Made by a program: the position numbers and the translations under genes
DNA from: Phorcus lineatus
Lineage: Eukaryota; Mollusca; Gastropoda; Trochida; Trochidae
Direction: 5' to 3'
DNA: 64,000 nt
Assembly: GCA_921293015.1 (NCBI GenBank)
Contig: OV121081.1
Span: 930,001-994,000, forward strand
Notes under the pieces: generated by a model
The model's input: the letters and a program-made list of their open reading frames with translations, nothing else
Told to the model about the DNA's origin: nothing
Database searches by the model: none
Shown: piece by piece, positions 1 to 16,044 of the stretch
How positions within the stretch are numbered: position 1 is the first letter of the stretch
Layout of the letters: the number at the start of each line of letters is the position of its first letter

Positions 1-251
1 GAGACACTGGGACAGTAACTCAAATGTTCATCTTGTAATTTGCGTGAATTATCACATCAAAGTCTTTTAGGGAATTGAACATTTATTACTAAAACAAACA
101 GAAATTGTTGATTTTGTTATACTGTTTTACACTTCAAAATGTTGCTCCTTTTACAATGTTTCAATTGTTATTAACAATAAAACTTTCAGTTCAATTACTC
201 TCAATTAATGATCCATTCTCAACTAACAAGGCTGAAAATATTCAATTTCAC

Positions 252-540
252 CTATTGATAATACTGTAATGTATTGTTGTTTCCAACTGTCTGTACATAC
301 TGCATGACTGTCTCCAGCTTAGCACCGGCTCCACCAGCTTTGAACATGGTACTCTTCTCGCCAAAAGGAATGGTCAAACACTGAAGTGCCAAACTTAAAA
401 CAATCTTTCCCTGCTCTCATGACCAAAATCAAATCAAACATCACAAATCCTGAATTCTTTGCTCAATCTGAAATTGCGTGCTTTGTGAATGCATCCAACT
501 TGCTCCAACAGCATCAAAGCATGATAAGAGGAAGCATCAC
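252..540 (-). pseudogene. Coding-like tract, unidentified, apparently frameshifted
   Basis: On the minus strand, 410 down to 252 is open for 52 codons and ends in TAG at 254-252. The peptide is protein-like, with ALQCLTIPFGEKSTMFKAGG inside it. A CAG acceptor-like triplet lies just before it at 411-413. Further upstream, about 540-430, a second protein-like tract in another frame contains [16 protein letters not shown] and ends in a stop. An AATAAA on the minus strand lies at 82-87. I cannot name the family. Two frames, and a position upstream of Argonaute exons on the other strand, favour a decayed mobile-element or gene copy over an active gene. It could also be chance. Confidence 0.25.
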
Positions 541-673
541 AAAACCAACTCAGAACTGAAATGATTTCAAGCTTCATCCCAAAGCAAACTCTCAAGCCCT
601 ATAACCATCCATGTATCACAATATCAAACTCTAAATCGGTTCAACTTCTAGTTGAGAGTATGTTATTTTGCAG

Positions 674-4132
<3,459 letters not shown>

Positions 4133-5530
4133 GGAAGAGTAGACAAGGGCAGACAACTCTATTTTAGGCTGTGAACTTTGTCTGGGAATGGTGTTGATAT
4201 GTTATTTGTGTAAGATATTTCTGCATCAACCAGGAGCATGAACTAGCAGACTGTGAGGCATTAGCATGGAAAGTCTAAGTCAAATGTGTACATATATATT
4301 ATTGTTTCCATGGTCATATGTATAAATAGCACTCGAGTCCAAAAGTCGTGCTCAAAGAAGAATTTTATGATGTTATCAGTACTGGACTCCAGTGTGATAC
4401 TCACAGATATTGATACACAATTGATTTGTGATCTTTATACTTTAAAGCCGGGAATCTTTGTCAAAGTATCATGACGTTTGTGTTGTTGAAATGTTCATTT
4501 CTTCATCTTCTATTGTAATCATTTCCTCCTTTGTGCTTTGTTATTGCTTAACCGGTTTAGATTTCCAGAAAGACACTGTCTCTGTCGGTTTTCATTCTAT
4601 TCATTAGCACACAAGCCAATGGAATTGAAATTTCAACTTTCTTTTTCATTATATCAAGACATTTAATATTTCTTTGAATTCATTTGTCTATGTATCTCTA
4701 CAGCTGGTTGTCATGTAATCCTGACTTGTACTCCAACCATATCACATTTTGTGCTGATACCACAGTATTTTTCTAAAAAAAGACCATCCTGAAGCCTTCA
4801 TGAGACAGACCGCCAACCCTAGAAACCTTTCATATCAGTGCTTTAGAGAACATTTCATAATGGCCATGTGTTGTGAGATCACTGCACATATGTATTTTCT
4901 TTGACATTTGTTTGTGTATTTAATAATAGATGGAAATTCATACAAAGATCACAAAGTTTTGCCCCACCCTTAACCTAACCCAACTATTATATCCACCGTT
5001 TTTGCCCTTGCTCTTGACAAGTTGAGAGGCATTCTTACAGTAACTCCTATAGAGATGAGATCACCATGTACTCAATCAAAATTGTACTAACTTTGAGCAG
5101 AAGGTACTAACATTGTAAAGAGAGTAATATTTCAAACTTAATTTAAAGTATGTACTCTTTTTAACCTATTTTATCTAAAGTGAAAGGATATAGGTCAATC
5201 CAAGTAAAAATTACTCATGTTTTATGCCCATTTATTATGCTATTTATGTAGATCTTGATTTTAGAAATCCCATATGAATATAGCAAAAAAATCTTGTTTT
5301 ATTTGCACTTTTGTGTGGTGGATGTTTTGTGCATTAGCATTTTGAGATCAAAAGACCCAAAATCTTATTTATTTAGTCCCAGTTGAACTACGAATACCAT
5401 TTACATCTGAAAATGAAGTCCTACATTTTGGCTCATTAATTTGATTTATCATTTTCTTTGCAACAAGAACCATTAATACATCATTGCATTGTTTTTATGA
5501 ATAAATGTAAATACAAAAAGGAAGAAGTGT
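4133..5530 (+). other. AGO2: Probable Argonaute 3' UTR
   Basis: AT-rich sequence after the TGA at 4130-4132, with no convincing coding frame. The first good AATAAA on this strand is at 5500-5505, followed by A-rich DNA, and is a plausible 3' end. Further AATAAA hexamers occur near 7268, 7950 and 8815, so a longer UTR is possible. Confidence 0.45.
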
Positions 5531-8500
5531 AAATACCTAAAACTATCTACCCAAGTTTGTTTTTTGCTGGTTATGATCTAATCACTCTGCTGGCTATGTT
5601 AGTCTCTAGTCACACCTGTCAGCAAGAGTTATCTCCCTTCTCCTAGGTGACGGAAGTGTCATGGTGCTGTTAAGCCTACTTTGTGTTTGTTTCATAATGC
5701 TACATTGTCCAGTACAATCAATATCTTATTTTGCTCAGTGTTTTCTTTTAGGCAACCTTTTAGTATCATTTGGTAGCTGTGCAAGTACTTCATAGTGTAT
5801 AATATTTTAATCTTGTTTAATGTCTCCACATATCCTACATTACTTGTTTTATTCCGATGTGTCAGTAAGACATAGGTGGGTTTCTTGGTGTCTGTATTTC
5901 ATGTTCTTTTACCAAGAGAAGGGAATGTTAAATTGACAGGTTGAGGAGATATTTATCATCTTTTATACTGATTAGTTGATCGAACTTGTAGACAGCAGCA
6001 AAGTGCTTTATGATTGCAGACGAAGATTGAAGAGCATATCATACGTGATTACCACAGGACAGTGAGGCTCTGTCATTGACATCAAATACTAACAATTGTT
6101 TTAGGGAAATATTAAATATTTTTTAAACATTATCTATTTTTGAGATTGTATAAGTTCAGCTTGTTATTAAAAATCATGTAAAATCTAAATGCTCTGTTAA
6201 ATATGGAGTCACTGCTGGAGGTGTTTGCTGCAAGTGACTCTGCTTTCATTTATGGGACTATTGTATTGCGCAGGCTGGCAGGTGAAGATCATTGAGAGAG
6301 TTCAGATTGTGTCAGGGCTAAACTCTGCTGCTGTCCTAGATAGCTGTAATGCCATATCTTTGGGGCATCTATGCAATAACACAAGTCAAAAGTTTCATAC
6401 ATTACCTTTGAGCTTCCACATGTTGAAGGTCCCAGCGGATACAGATCTTTACAGCTTTGTTCTGTTTACATCCTTCTGTAACTAGCAGATAGGTCGCCCT
6501 GAATGTTTTTTGCTCCCACCTTAGCTCGTTTGTAATTCTTGCAGTTTATCATGGTAGAGATATTATTTTGACATTGATGTTATTTGTGTTATGGGGAAAT
6601 TGATGTTTGTTCAAACCTATTAAATGAAAGGTCACATTTCAAAAGTTTAAGATCAAGTAGGCATGTTGTTTTACTTTTAAATCATGACAATATTTTCTGA
6701 GCATTCCTTCTTATGCATGTTACTGTGTGTCATCCTGTGCAATATTACTGGCCAGAAATTCTGAACATATCAGTCACATGACACCAAACTGACCAATCAG
6801 ATATAGTCATTAACTAAGGCAGGAGGTTACAAATCATGTATAAATGTAGAACGCCATTTGTATATAAGGCATATCCAATGAGCTGAGTTAGTGCCTTGTA
6901 AGGGAACCCTCTTCTTCAACAGGATAGATCAAATTGATGGGAAGCTTACAGTATACTACTTCTATGAAGAAAGGAAATCCACAATTTCTACCTGATGCTT
7001 TTAGATAAATTCTATGTACTTATACTAGTTGTATCATGTGTGTTCAGTAATTGAACAGTATACTTAACCATGGTTTTACACAAGGTAATCAAATGATATT
7101 TTATTTTATTTTAACAAATGAATTCGATATTGAAAACCTGTCACATTGTATTGAAGATCAAAATTTCAAGTCCAAATCAGAAACCTAAGAACTATGCAAC
7201 CTAACAATTGAATCGCTCAAGTATCAAATTATGCCTTATCGAATGTCCCATGAGAACAATGTTCAGAATAAATCACTTTGATCAAAAACATAAACTTACA
7301 GTGAACAAATTGTATGTCCCTGATTAAGAACAATATTCCTTTAAGAGTTGTCAAATGAATCGAACTGCTTTCAACACATATCTTATCAGTAATCAGTGCC
7401 GATGTCAGATAACATTATTTCTATGTTACTTCAATGGATTGTTAAATAAGGGCATATCAGATTGTTGAGCTTATTACCTTGAAGAATGAGTTGTGTGGGT
7501 GCTAAGGTATTAAACTAATATGAATAACCTTCTTTGTGTTGTTAGCTGAAATGATAGTCTAAGTAATCTGCAGAGAAGGAAATGAAATATGAAAACACTT
7601 TTTGTTAATGAATTTGCATCTTAAACCTATTTTCTAAAAAAATTAAATTGTTAAGTAGATTACTTAGTAGTTTTCTCATAATCCTTCCTTGAATCAAATG
7701 TATGTAATACTACGCTTAGTCACTTTTGAAACTGTATTATCAACTAATTCAAACTACGTAATGAACTGGTCATTGTCAAAGATTACTCTCTATATTTGAA
7801 AATATCTGTTCTCTTGTTTGATTTGAAATAACAATTTGTTCAGCCTGGAGTTTCAACACTTGTTTAAACTTCAGTGGAGACAATTTGTGTACAGGTCCAG
7901 TCTGAATACAGTACAGTGTTACTTCAAATTTCAGCATGAAAACAGTTCTAATAAATGATGCAAGCGTGTTGAGGTATTGTCACTCTGTGAAACCATGCTC
8001 AAGTATGTGACGTTGATACTGGCTGAAATCTGTGTTTTTGAGTGACAAAAGAAGGAACACAGTTTGGCCTGCCGTGTGTTGAAACACTACTGGTTGTGTT
8101 GTTGCTTGCTGCCGATGGTTAAGAATGGTTGTGACAACAGCTGCATGTCTATGGGATTGAGTTACCATCCATGGTCTAGATTTTTTAAGCTCGCTTAGTG
8201 CCAAGATTGTTGCACGTACAATACAGTATTATTGCTTTACAATATTAGCAGTAATCGAGCTTTGATTATCTTGGCCCAGTATCATACTTAAGAAAAGTTT
8301 AGTTTTCAAGATTGTGATGTATGGTCATTGACTTATAAGATAAATGAATTGAGAAAAGAAAATTATCACTTGATGTTGTAAGATATGTCAATTTTGACTA
8401 CAAATAAAAGAAAAACCCCAATGACCAACCCAAAAGATATGCTCACATTCCAAGTTTACCTGCAGAGCCATTGCAGTTGACAAACTCAAAAACACTGTTG

Positions 8501-9549
8501 TGGCGAATTCTGACAAAAACACTTAAGGGTCCCAACTTGTACTTTTTATACAGATCTCCTTTGTATGTTTTTATGTAGCTTTGATATGTGATCAGGTGCT
8601 TGCCCAGATGGTTTGAATTGTTTTACTTACTCTGGTGTGGTAATATTGGTAGTACCATGTCCTACTTTGGCACTATACCAAGCACAGTGTTCGGACACCT
8701 AGTTAACTGTTGCCGTGACAGTGGTACCATGTGACCTGTCCGTTGCTATGGTGATTATATAGATTTGTGTTGCTTCTTACTCAACCTGAAACCCTGAAGC
8801 TTTTATTCATGTCAATAAATGTTTATAAACTTCACCATCTTTGTTATTCATCAAATACTGTTGCAGGGAGATGTAAAAACATTGAAAACATTGTCTCAAG
8901 GTTAAAAATAAAAATCTTTCCATTTTCATATATAACCTTTTTTTTTAGGTCCAAACAGGTTTGCAGTTTGGGAAGCTTTTCAATTGAGGGTAACTGAGGG
9001 TGTTTAAAGATCTTAAATGTGTCAAAGTTTGGAAATTTGCGCTCCACATGGAGATTAAAATCAGATCTTTTGTATGACGAGTGGTTTAAACTGCAACCAG
9101 ACAAGGACTATACAATAGGAATTGCAGCAATGCAATAATGTCTGCGCACAAATATCATTTTTGACAAGTGAAAAATGTACGTTCAAAATCAAAATTGGTA
9201 CTATGATGGTTGCAAGAAAACTGATGTCCAGACCTCAACAAACAACTTAACGCTTTTTCTTTGGTTTTAGTAGTTACTACAATACATTATTATGTCATCA
9301 ACACCGTAAAGTGATCTTCCATCAGTACTGACAAACTTTGAATCCCTGGGTGCAAAGTACTTCCCAACTCAATTTCAGTTTTTGGGGTACAGCAATTCTG
9401 GTAAATATAAAAGTTTCGAAAACCATTCTGAACATGGCTTGTCCTATCATCTTGTTTCACTGCAGTGCACAGCCACAATGGTATTTGGAGCTTCCTCCCT
9501 GCAATAATACTAGCAGCCGACATAAGTAGAATACTCCTGAAAGCAACAT
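5531..9549. other. Unassigned AT-rich stretch (intergenic or distal 3' UTR)
   Basis: I see no gene, RNA gene or clear mobile element here. The open frames are short, lack family resemblance and have no splice context. Some of this may be distal Argonaute 3' UTR. Confidence 0.5.
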
Positions 9550-10027
9550 TAAAGAAAAGCCACTCCGTGAGTTGTTGGAGTCATATATGCCAAACTTAAT
9601 CAATGGTGTCATTTGATAGTGAGGTATCGACTGTTACCAAAAAGACACATTTTAAAGCTTAGTTTTTTTACAGTGACAATATGAAGGTGGAACATCGCAA
9701 TTATGATCAAAAACCGGCCAGTGACACGCGTCAAATAGTCAAACGTAATTTTGGAGACTTGTCTTAAACAGCCAGGAAGGCAGTTAGGAGTTAATAGTGT
9801 TTGTTAGGTTATGTAACTAGTACCCATGTATATTGGACGTGATATCTACACCTCTGTGCATTTATAAGGCTGGTTTTAGATTGTCATGGAAAACCAGTAT
9901 TTGTCATACATATGTCTTTTTAACATGAAAGGTTAAGATGTTTTGATTTTATATCACCACATATGATCCTTAGGTTCGTATCAAAGGTAAATAATATGTT
10001 CTGAAAATCACGGAGTGACTCTTTAAA
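9550..10027. mobile_element. Short TIR element (MITE-like)
   Basis: The left end at 9550-9570 reads TAAAGAAAAGCCACTCCGTGA. The right end at 10008-10026 is its imperfect reverse complement, with TCACGGAGTGACT then CTTTAA. About 480 bp separates the outer ends and no transposase frame is visible inside. The target duplication is not clear, so the superfamily is undetermined. Confidence 0.5.
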
Positions 10028-10131
10028 GCCCAAATCACCACCTCCACTATATGACCAATACCTTCAAATTAACTTCAAGTATCTCTCTACACAGTCCACA
10101 AAATCAACAACAGAATTCACAAAAGAATTGG

Positions 10132-10137
10132 TTTATT
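10132..10137 (-). terminator. ZNF706: Candidate poly(A) signal, ZNF706 3' end
   Basis: TTTATT on the plus strand reads AATAAA on the minus strand, 758 bp past the ZNF706 stop. A nearer AATAAA at 10731-10736 is an alternative. Neither can be chosen without transcript ends. Confidence 0.35.
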
Positions 10138-10894
10138 GTACACATAAATTAAGTTTTCCCCATAGTCCCAATGAGTGTATGCAGTACAGTGAAGTTGATT
10201 GTGAAAGTTGCAAGACGACATTAGAGTGACACAAAGTGGTAGGTCTTGGTACTTGAAGGTTCGCTGTAAATTGTCTACAATGAAAAATCTGATGACTGGA
10301 AAACTTCTTAACTGGAATACATCCTCCATGAGTAGGTTTCTTTTTTCCTGCCCGCCCCATCTGAAATAAGATTAGATAAGAAACCATGTATGAGATAACT
10401 TATCATAAAAACAAAATATTTAACAAACAATGAAAGTTTGAAAAAGTCCTGAGGTGACTTTGAAACTAAGATCAATGTGACCATGATCAAATGACATCTA
10501 TGGGACTTCTGAATTTGGAAACACAATGGATGCAAGGGATCATGAGATACCATGTAAACATGAGTCTGAAATTACAAAACAGTGAGTTCAACACAACCTT
10601 GATAATAACATCATGATCACAGAAATGATTGGGTCTGTGTTAGTGAACTTGAGTGCTACAGTTCTGGTGACAGTGAGATAACAAGAATCTGGACATGCAG
10701 ATGCTGCTGAATTGATAAAACAATGCATTATTTATTAAGTTGTGTTTCCTATCGCACAACTGCATGGATCATAATTTGTAATAAATATAAAATCTTTGCT
10801 ATGAAAACATAAACTAATAAACATTGCCACTTGTATGCTAAACGCAACAATGAAAATTTTAATAACGTACCAAAACAGTTACATACACCAAAAT
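10138..10894 (-). other. ZNF706: Probable ZNF706 3' UTR
   Basis: Non-coding sequence between the ZNF706 stop (10895-10897) and minus-strand AATAAA hexamers at 10731-10736 and 10132-10137. Open frames on this strand around 10117-10553 have no recognisable features. Confidence 0.4.
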
Positions 10895-12975
10895 TCATTC
10901 ATCCTTGAGCACGTCTGGTAGAGGGGCCTTGGGGTGTTTACTCTCAAAGTGCTGCTTGTAGGTTTTAGGGTCTGGCATCTGGGACTGAAAGAAAACATAG
11001 TTATTTTGTTATAGCAATAATCTTCCATTCATCTATTTGCTGCTTTAGGAGGTCATTTTAAAAAGTATGAGATTAGAAAGCATATCTCTATACGAGTAAA
11101 CATTGATTACACCTGTATATAATGACCATCAGATTACAATTGCAATCATCGTGAAAATTCTCTACATCCCAAAGACATTCTTCTTTAATATGTTTTTATG
11201 TTAGGACTCGTAGTTCATTAGCTGATTTGTGAGTTGTGTCTCACTATGCTAATGTCATGCGGGCATGCTTGCTTGCATACTGTGCGGTAGAAGGGGGGTA
11301 ACTCCTGCCTAAAACGATTGATTAAACAGAAACGTCATAGGGAGACAAGAAGCACCAGTCAACTGCCTCCTGTTAACATAATTTCTAACTCCTTATAATA
11401 ACAATAATTCATATAAATGTAAGCCATCAGCCTTAAAATGAATAATATGCAAAGCCTGATGAACAACAGAGCCAATGGCTGCATCCTGATCTATAACAAA
11501 ACTTTCTGTATTCAAGATGTTAAATGAAATAGGTATCACATCAATGTCCTGTCTGCAGTTATCAGAGGAGTCTAGTTTGACAAGTTCAAACCAATAATAA
11601 ATCTAGTATGATGTGAGCAACAACAGGTGTGACACACCTCAACGATCCACTTCAGACAAACTGCTGTTGCTGGCCAGCATGAAGTCAATATCTACATCAA
11701 TATAGTAGTAGTTAGCTGTTGAATTAGGGCCACTGCACATGGATTATTACTGGAATTTATTTACTTGAATAAAACTTAATTTCTATGAAGATTTTCTTTT
11801 TTTCATTAAATTTTTTCAAGTCTTCAAATGAATTTTTTCATATCACTCAAAATTGTTAAAGATAGTTTTTCAGGTATGTGTGTGGTTTAGGTTTAAACAT
11901 ATATTATGAAATTAAAACTTTTCTAAAGTCAAACACCATTTTCTTTAAATTTTCATTTGTTAATGACTGCTCAGAGAATAGATTTGTAGTATTCTGCTTG
12001 TGTCCTGATCATTGTCAGAGAAAGAAATAAACAACAAACAATGAAATAGTATTTAGAATAGCAACCATGACTATTTTTCATTTGCCTGTCACTTAAAAGA
12101 TTTCTTCAAATAAATAAGATCCTCAATCTTCACACATAACATCAAATTCCTTCAACCTAACACACAAATCATAGCTTTCCATATTCTTAAAGAAAATTCT
12201 TGTATCGTAACAATTTTACAAATATTTCCATTTTAAATTTATCAAAATTATTAAAATAATACTTTAATCATAAAGAAGACAACATCGAATTTTCATGTGC
12301 TTTCTCATGGACATCACAGAATAATATTCTTCCAGCTGACAGATACAATGCAAAATATTAATCACAACGTAATGACTTAATCATGGCATTCACTTCATTG
12401 AATCAACTCTTAAGGTGGCAGCAAGAGTTTATACTTTGCTATTATGTCATGTTACGTGCAAGGACTGTCTTCAATCCAACATTTGCAACAGTAAGTATTA
12501 GGAAAGAAATCAACAGTTACAATATCAGATCAAGGCAAGCCATAAAGGGTGACCATAACCTGACTTTAACAACCAAATTCACTTCAATTATGACGTTCAC
12601 TTCAATGTAAAAAATCTCGTAAAACTTTCAAGCCATGTGCTTTTATGTCATGCTACATAAAGTGGTGGCAAGAATATTGTGTATAACTTTCTAGCCAGTG
12701 TGCTTTTATGTCATGCTGCATGCAAGGACTACTATCCATCATTAGGGACAGAACAAGAGTAAGTAATAAGTAAGACATAAACAGTCACAAAATAGTCACA
12801 GATAATCAGACAATTAGTGTTTATGAATTCTCATTCTTACCTTACAAACTGTGCAAGTGTGTACGAGGGCCTTCAAGGCTGCCTTCTTCTGGTCATGGCC
12901 CTGTGCCTTTTTCATTTCCTTTTTTTTCTCTGCATTTTTTTGTTGGGACTGGATCTTCTGGTGACCACGCGCCAT
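10895..12975 (-). CDS. ZNF706: Zinc finger protein 706
   Basis: A small nuclear/cytoplasmic protein; the family has been linked to repression of pluripotency genes and to modulation of protein aggregation. Two coding exons are seen: 12975-12841 (45 codons, ATG at 12975, donor GTAAGA) and 10984-10895 (29 codons plus TGA, acceptor CTTTCAG). The join is phase 0. The 74-residue product is close to the human length (76). It starts MARGHQKIQSQQKN, a 4F5/SERF-like basic segment continuing to GHDQKKAA. It ends with a single C2H2 finger, HTCTVCK then MPDPKTYKQHFESKHPK. The N-terminal exon appears to begin at an acceptor just upstream of the ATG (about 12987-12990), so the 5' UTR is split. The intron at 10985-12840 holds no other gene that I can see. 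Confidence 0.93.
12380..12800. repeat. Diverged direct repeats inside the ZNF706 intron
   Basis: A phrase resembling TTATGTCATGYTRCRTGCAA recurs near 12440, 12640 and 12706. It is followed in the first and last copies by similar text ending AGTAAGTA and a CAGTTACAA or CAGTCACAA block. The copies are imperfect, suggesting an old local duplication rather than a microsatellite. Confidence 0.4.
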
Positions 12976-12990
12976 CTTGATTTCTTTCTG

Positions 12991-14243
12991 CTGTTTGAAA
13001 TTTAAACATACCATCATTTACTTTCCTTCAATATTCAAAAAAAAGGAAAAGAGAGACTAGCAGAATAAGAATGTTCAATGAAAAGATCAAGAGAAGGTGG
13101 GTTTCATGCTATGATTTCAGTCCCTCCTGGATTCTGCAATTCCACTAAGGCAGAAAAAAATTGCAGAAATAGGCTTCCAACGCCAAAAATAGTATGGCAA
13201 ACATGAAAACTTGTTTTAATGCAGAATGCCTGTTGAATTCGTCCTTTTCGGCCGCAAAAGTTACTCTTGTTTTAAGTTAAAAATTTTCTTTAAAAACATT
13301 TGGGAAAAGTTAGGTTAAAGACAAAATAATGTATGGTTACACGAAAACGAACTGAAATACTGGTCACCAAGTATATTTTTCACAACTCAAGATGTTACAT
13401 TCACAAGTTTATCAGCTCTAAAAGAAGTGCAAGAAATGTATATAAAATGAAGTATGCTATCATTTTTTGATACTTTTTTGTTGTTTAAAGTTGCAGAATT
13501 TTATGCGGAATTTGATTGACAACAGGAATCAAATGCAAATGTGATTTTCATATAAAGTAAGTAATTGTCATATATTTGCATTTGAAGATAATAATGCAAG
13601 CTGAGAAAGATGTTTTAAACTTTTTTATTAAAGATAGTAATAAAGGCAAATAAAATGTAATAATAAACGACACTTTAGTCAGCTTGTTATGTCCTGGACA
13701 CCTTTTGCTTTGGGCTGACACTTTTCATTAAAATCAACAACCTAACAGTTTTTTTCTTTAAGTATTACTCAGTTCATTGAGGAAATATTTAATTGAAAAA
13801 TAACAATCATATAATTGTTGCCTGATAATATAGACAAGTAGATAGTAATATAGACAAGGTAATCAGAACTTGAGAGATAATCACTCTCCATGTTTAAATT
13901 TTGTAAAATTTGGAGAATTTTCTTATGAATTTAATGAAATGAGAATATTTTTATAAATATATTAGAGAAAATAACATGAAAACATCAAAATATTTATCCA
14001 TTTGATTAACAAATGAAAAATGTAGAAACTAATGTTAGAGGAACAATAGAAAACAGTACTAGTCTAATGCACTATTTTTAGACCTTTCATCTAAACAGGA
14101 GCAGTTTAAATTTCAGAGCCGAATATCCTTTCATAATACATCAGACACTCTTGTTCTTAGAAAAATACATTCAGTTAAACCATAAGAATATTCAGATAAC
14201 ATTGATCAGTAACAAATAACAGTAGTCTTACGAATGTTATTAC
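12991..14243. other. Likely ZNF706 first intron, nothing recognised
   Basis: Very AT-rich DNA between the first coding exon of ZNF706 and a candidate 5' UTR exon. I see no open frame with family features, no RNA gene and no bounded element. Confidence 0.4.
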
Positions 14244-14300
14244 CTCACCCAAGCTGTTTGATTTGTAATGTTGCCCAACCGGAAGCTACACACGTTTGCA
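14244..14300 (-). promoter_or_regulatory. ZNF706: Candidate ZNF706 promoter and 5' UTR exon
   Basis: On the minus strand this segment contains two possible donors (GTGAGG at 14248-14243, GTAATA just after it). Around 14279-14285 the plus strand has CCGGAAG, the core of ETS/GABP sites typical of housekeeping promoters. The local GC content is above the surroundings. Placement of the start site is inference. Confidence 0.3.
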
Positions 14301-14987
14301 CACGGCACCACTACACAGGTTATTCATCATGTTTGAGACAACGCAAATTCATACTCTAAATGCGTGACAGAGATAGACAGAATCCAGTTTGAAATATTCC
14401 ATTTGTAACAAGTAACCCGATTTAAAACGGAATCAGAAATTTCGTCGATTTGTTGCATAGACCCTATGATCGAAAACATTTTTTATTTCACGATTTAGAT
14501 GAAAGAATTTTATTTCAAGTTTACCCATATCTATGTTTCAAATAAACGGTATTTAAACTTTTCAACATCAAAATGTAGATATTTCACATGTCAATTTCGT
14601 TTTTTAACGATTCTTATAATTTGCGAATACAAAATGTCAGCTTCCATGCACTTTTAACTATATTGGTGTGTTGGCTCCCCAATTTAATAATTCGCTACCT
14701 CTTGGTTATTTGCAGTTATGAACAGTTATGATATATCATGTTTACATTGAATTCCTGTCGAAGGCCTTTTGCTATCTAGGCATCTGCGAGCTAAATTGGT
14801 AGCTAAATTATCCAGAACCCTAGCTTTCCCTATTTTGCTAGCAGACGACGCATGTTAAAACTTATGCTACGTGATACACATGAAATCGTGAAGTTCAACG
14901 TTTCAGTTTTTACTTGAAATTGTTTTCATTACTTATGTCAATCGCCGTCTGTCACAGAAATTTGGGAATACCAAATGTCATTATAAT

Positions 14988-15551
14988 TAGGGCTGCAACG
15001 ATTCACCTTGACAACTTCGATTCGATTTTTTAATTTTTACAGGTCGATTCGATTTATTTCGATTCGATTCTTTAGAGTTCAGTAAACACTACACAACAAC
15101 AAAATTGTTGAACTCAATAACTTTAATAGTCGCAATATCACGAGCCTGGCAATTAGCTCTAAATCCGTAATGGCTCCAGACTTTTGATTTAAAATGTGCG
15201 GGAGGGTCTTTCAAGTTTGGTTCGGCCATATTGCTCGACCGTTGCCATGCAGCGCTGCTAAGGCAAATGTATAAACCACGCTGATTGGCCGAGTGCCTCG
15301 AAGATGAGGATATTAACCAATCACTGATTACGTTACATATTGTAGACTTGGTTTCCGGTTTAAAAACTTAACGTGACTTGTTAACACTCTCGAATGCAAT
15401 ATATCAAGATCTAATTTAGGTAAAAATTAAATTATTTTTAGGATGAAAAATTAAAAGTGAATCGAATCGAAATTTTGAATCATGAATCGATTTTCGATAT
15501 TATAAATCTGAATCGATTTTCGATGCATCGTAGTGAATCGTTGCAGCCCTA
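14988..15551. mobile_element. hAT-type non-autonomous element with 8-bp target duplication
   Basis: The ends are TAGGGCTGCAACGATTCA on the left and its complement TGAATCGTTGCAGCCCTA on the right. The element is flanked by an exact 8-bp duplication ATTATAAT at 14980-14987 and 15552-15559. Terminal TAGGG and an 8-bp duplication fit the hAT superfamily. There is no transposase frame in the 564 bp. Both sides inside the ends carry iterated GATTCGATT/AATCGAATC runs. Confidence 0.88.
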
Positions 15552-15569
15552 ATTATAATATGATTCAGG

Positions 15570-16044
15570 ATGCACAGTTGCACAGTTACAAATAAGTTAG
15601 GATGGTTTCAATATAGAATAATTCATAGAATACTAACAACGATTAAAAGTGTATATATTTATCAATTACAATTTCTCTGTACATTGTGTAAATGCTTAAA
15701 TGAAACTATAAAACATTTGTTATTTGATTGTAAACATGTAAGAAATCTGTAGTACCACATACTTGTTTGAATGGATCAAATGTAAAACTGACATAAATTT
15801 GGAACCAATATAACTCATATTATGTTTGGTTTGTATATGAGTTATATTTGGTTACATGCTAAATCTGATCTTGATTGTAACCAAACACTTTATATACAGC
15901 TGTAAATGCAAAAACAAAAAACCTCATATAAACGCCCTTCAAGAAACTTTACTTATAACGTCAGTAAGCAAATACTTTATACAAAAAGTAGGTATGAAAA
16001 ATTCATGTCATTTTGGTTCTTCTAGCCACAATCTTTTTACATAA
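15570..16044 (+). pseudogene. Decayed C-terminal end of a non-LTR retrotransposon ORF2
   Basis: The first frame (15570-15752) has WFQYRIIHRILTT and LCTLCKCLNETIKHLLFDC, the spacing seen after the reverse transcriptase in many LINE ORF2 proteins (a CxxC..H..C knuckle). A shifted frame at 15856-16044 continues with VTKHFIYSCKCKNKKPHIN, the usual basic tail. Stops and a frameshift separate the two, so it is dead. The family within LINEs cannot be told from this piece. Confidence 0.6.

Noticed and set aside
6225-6485. 86-codon plus-strand ORF with a hydrophobic start, possible secreted peptide
   Set aside because: No upstream promoter or splice evidence and the cysteine spacing is not regular. 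It lies in the likely UTR or intergenic stretch after Argonaute.
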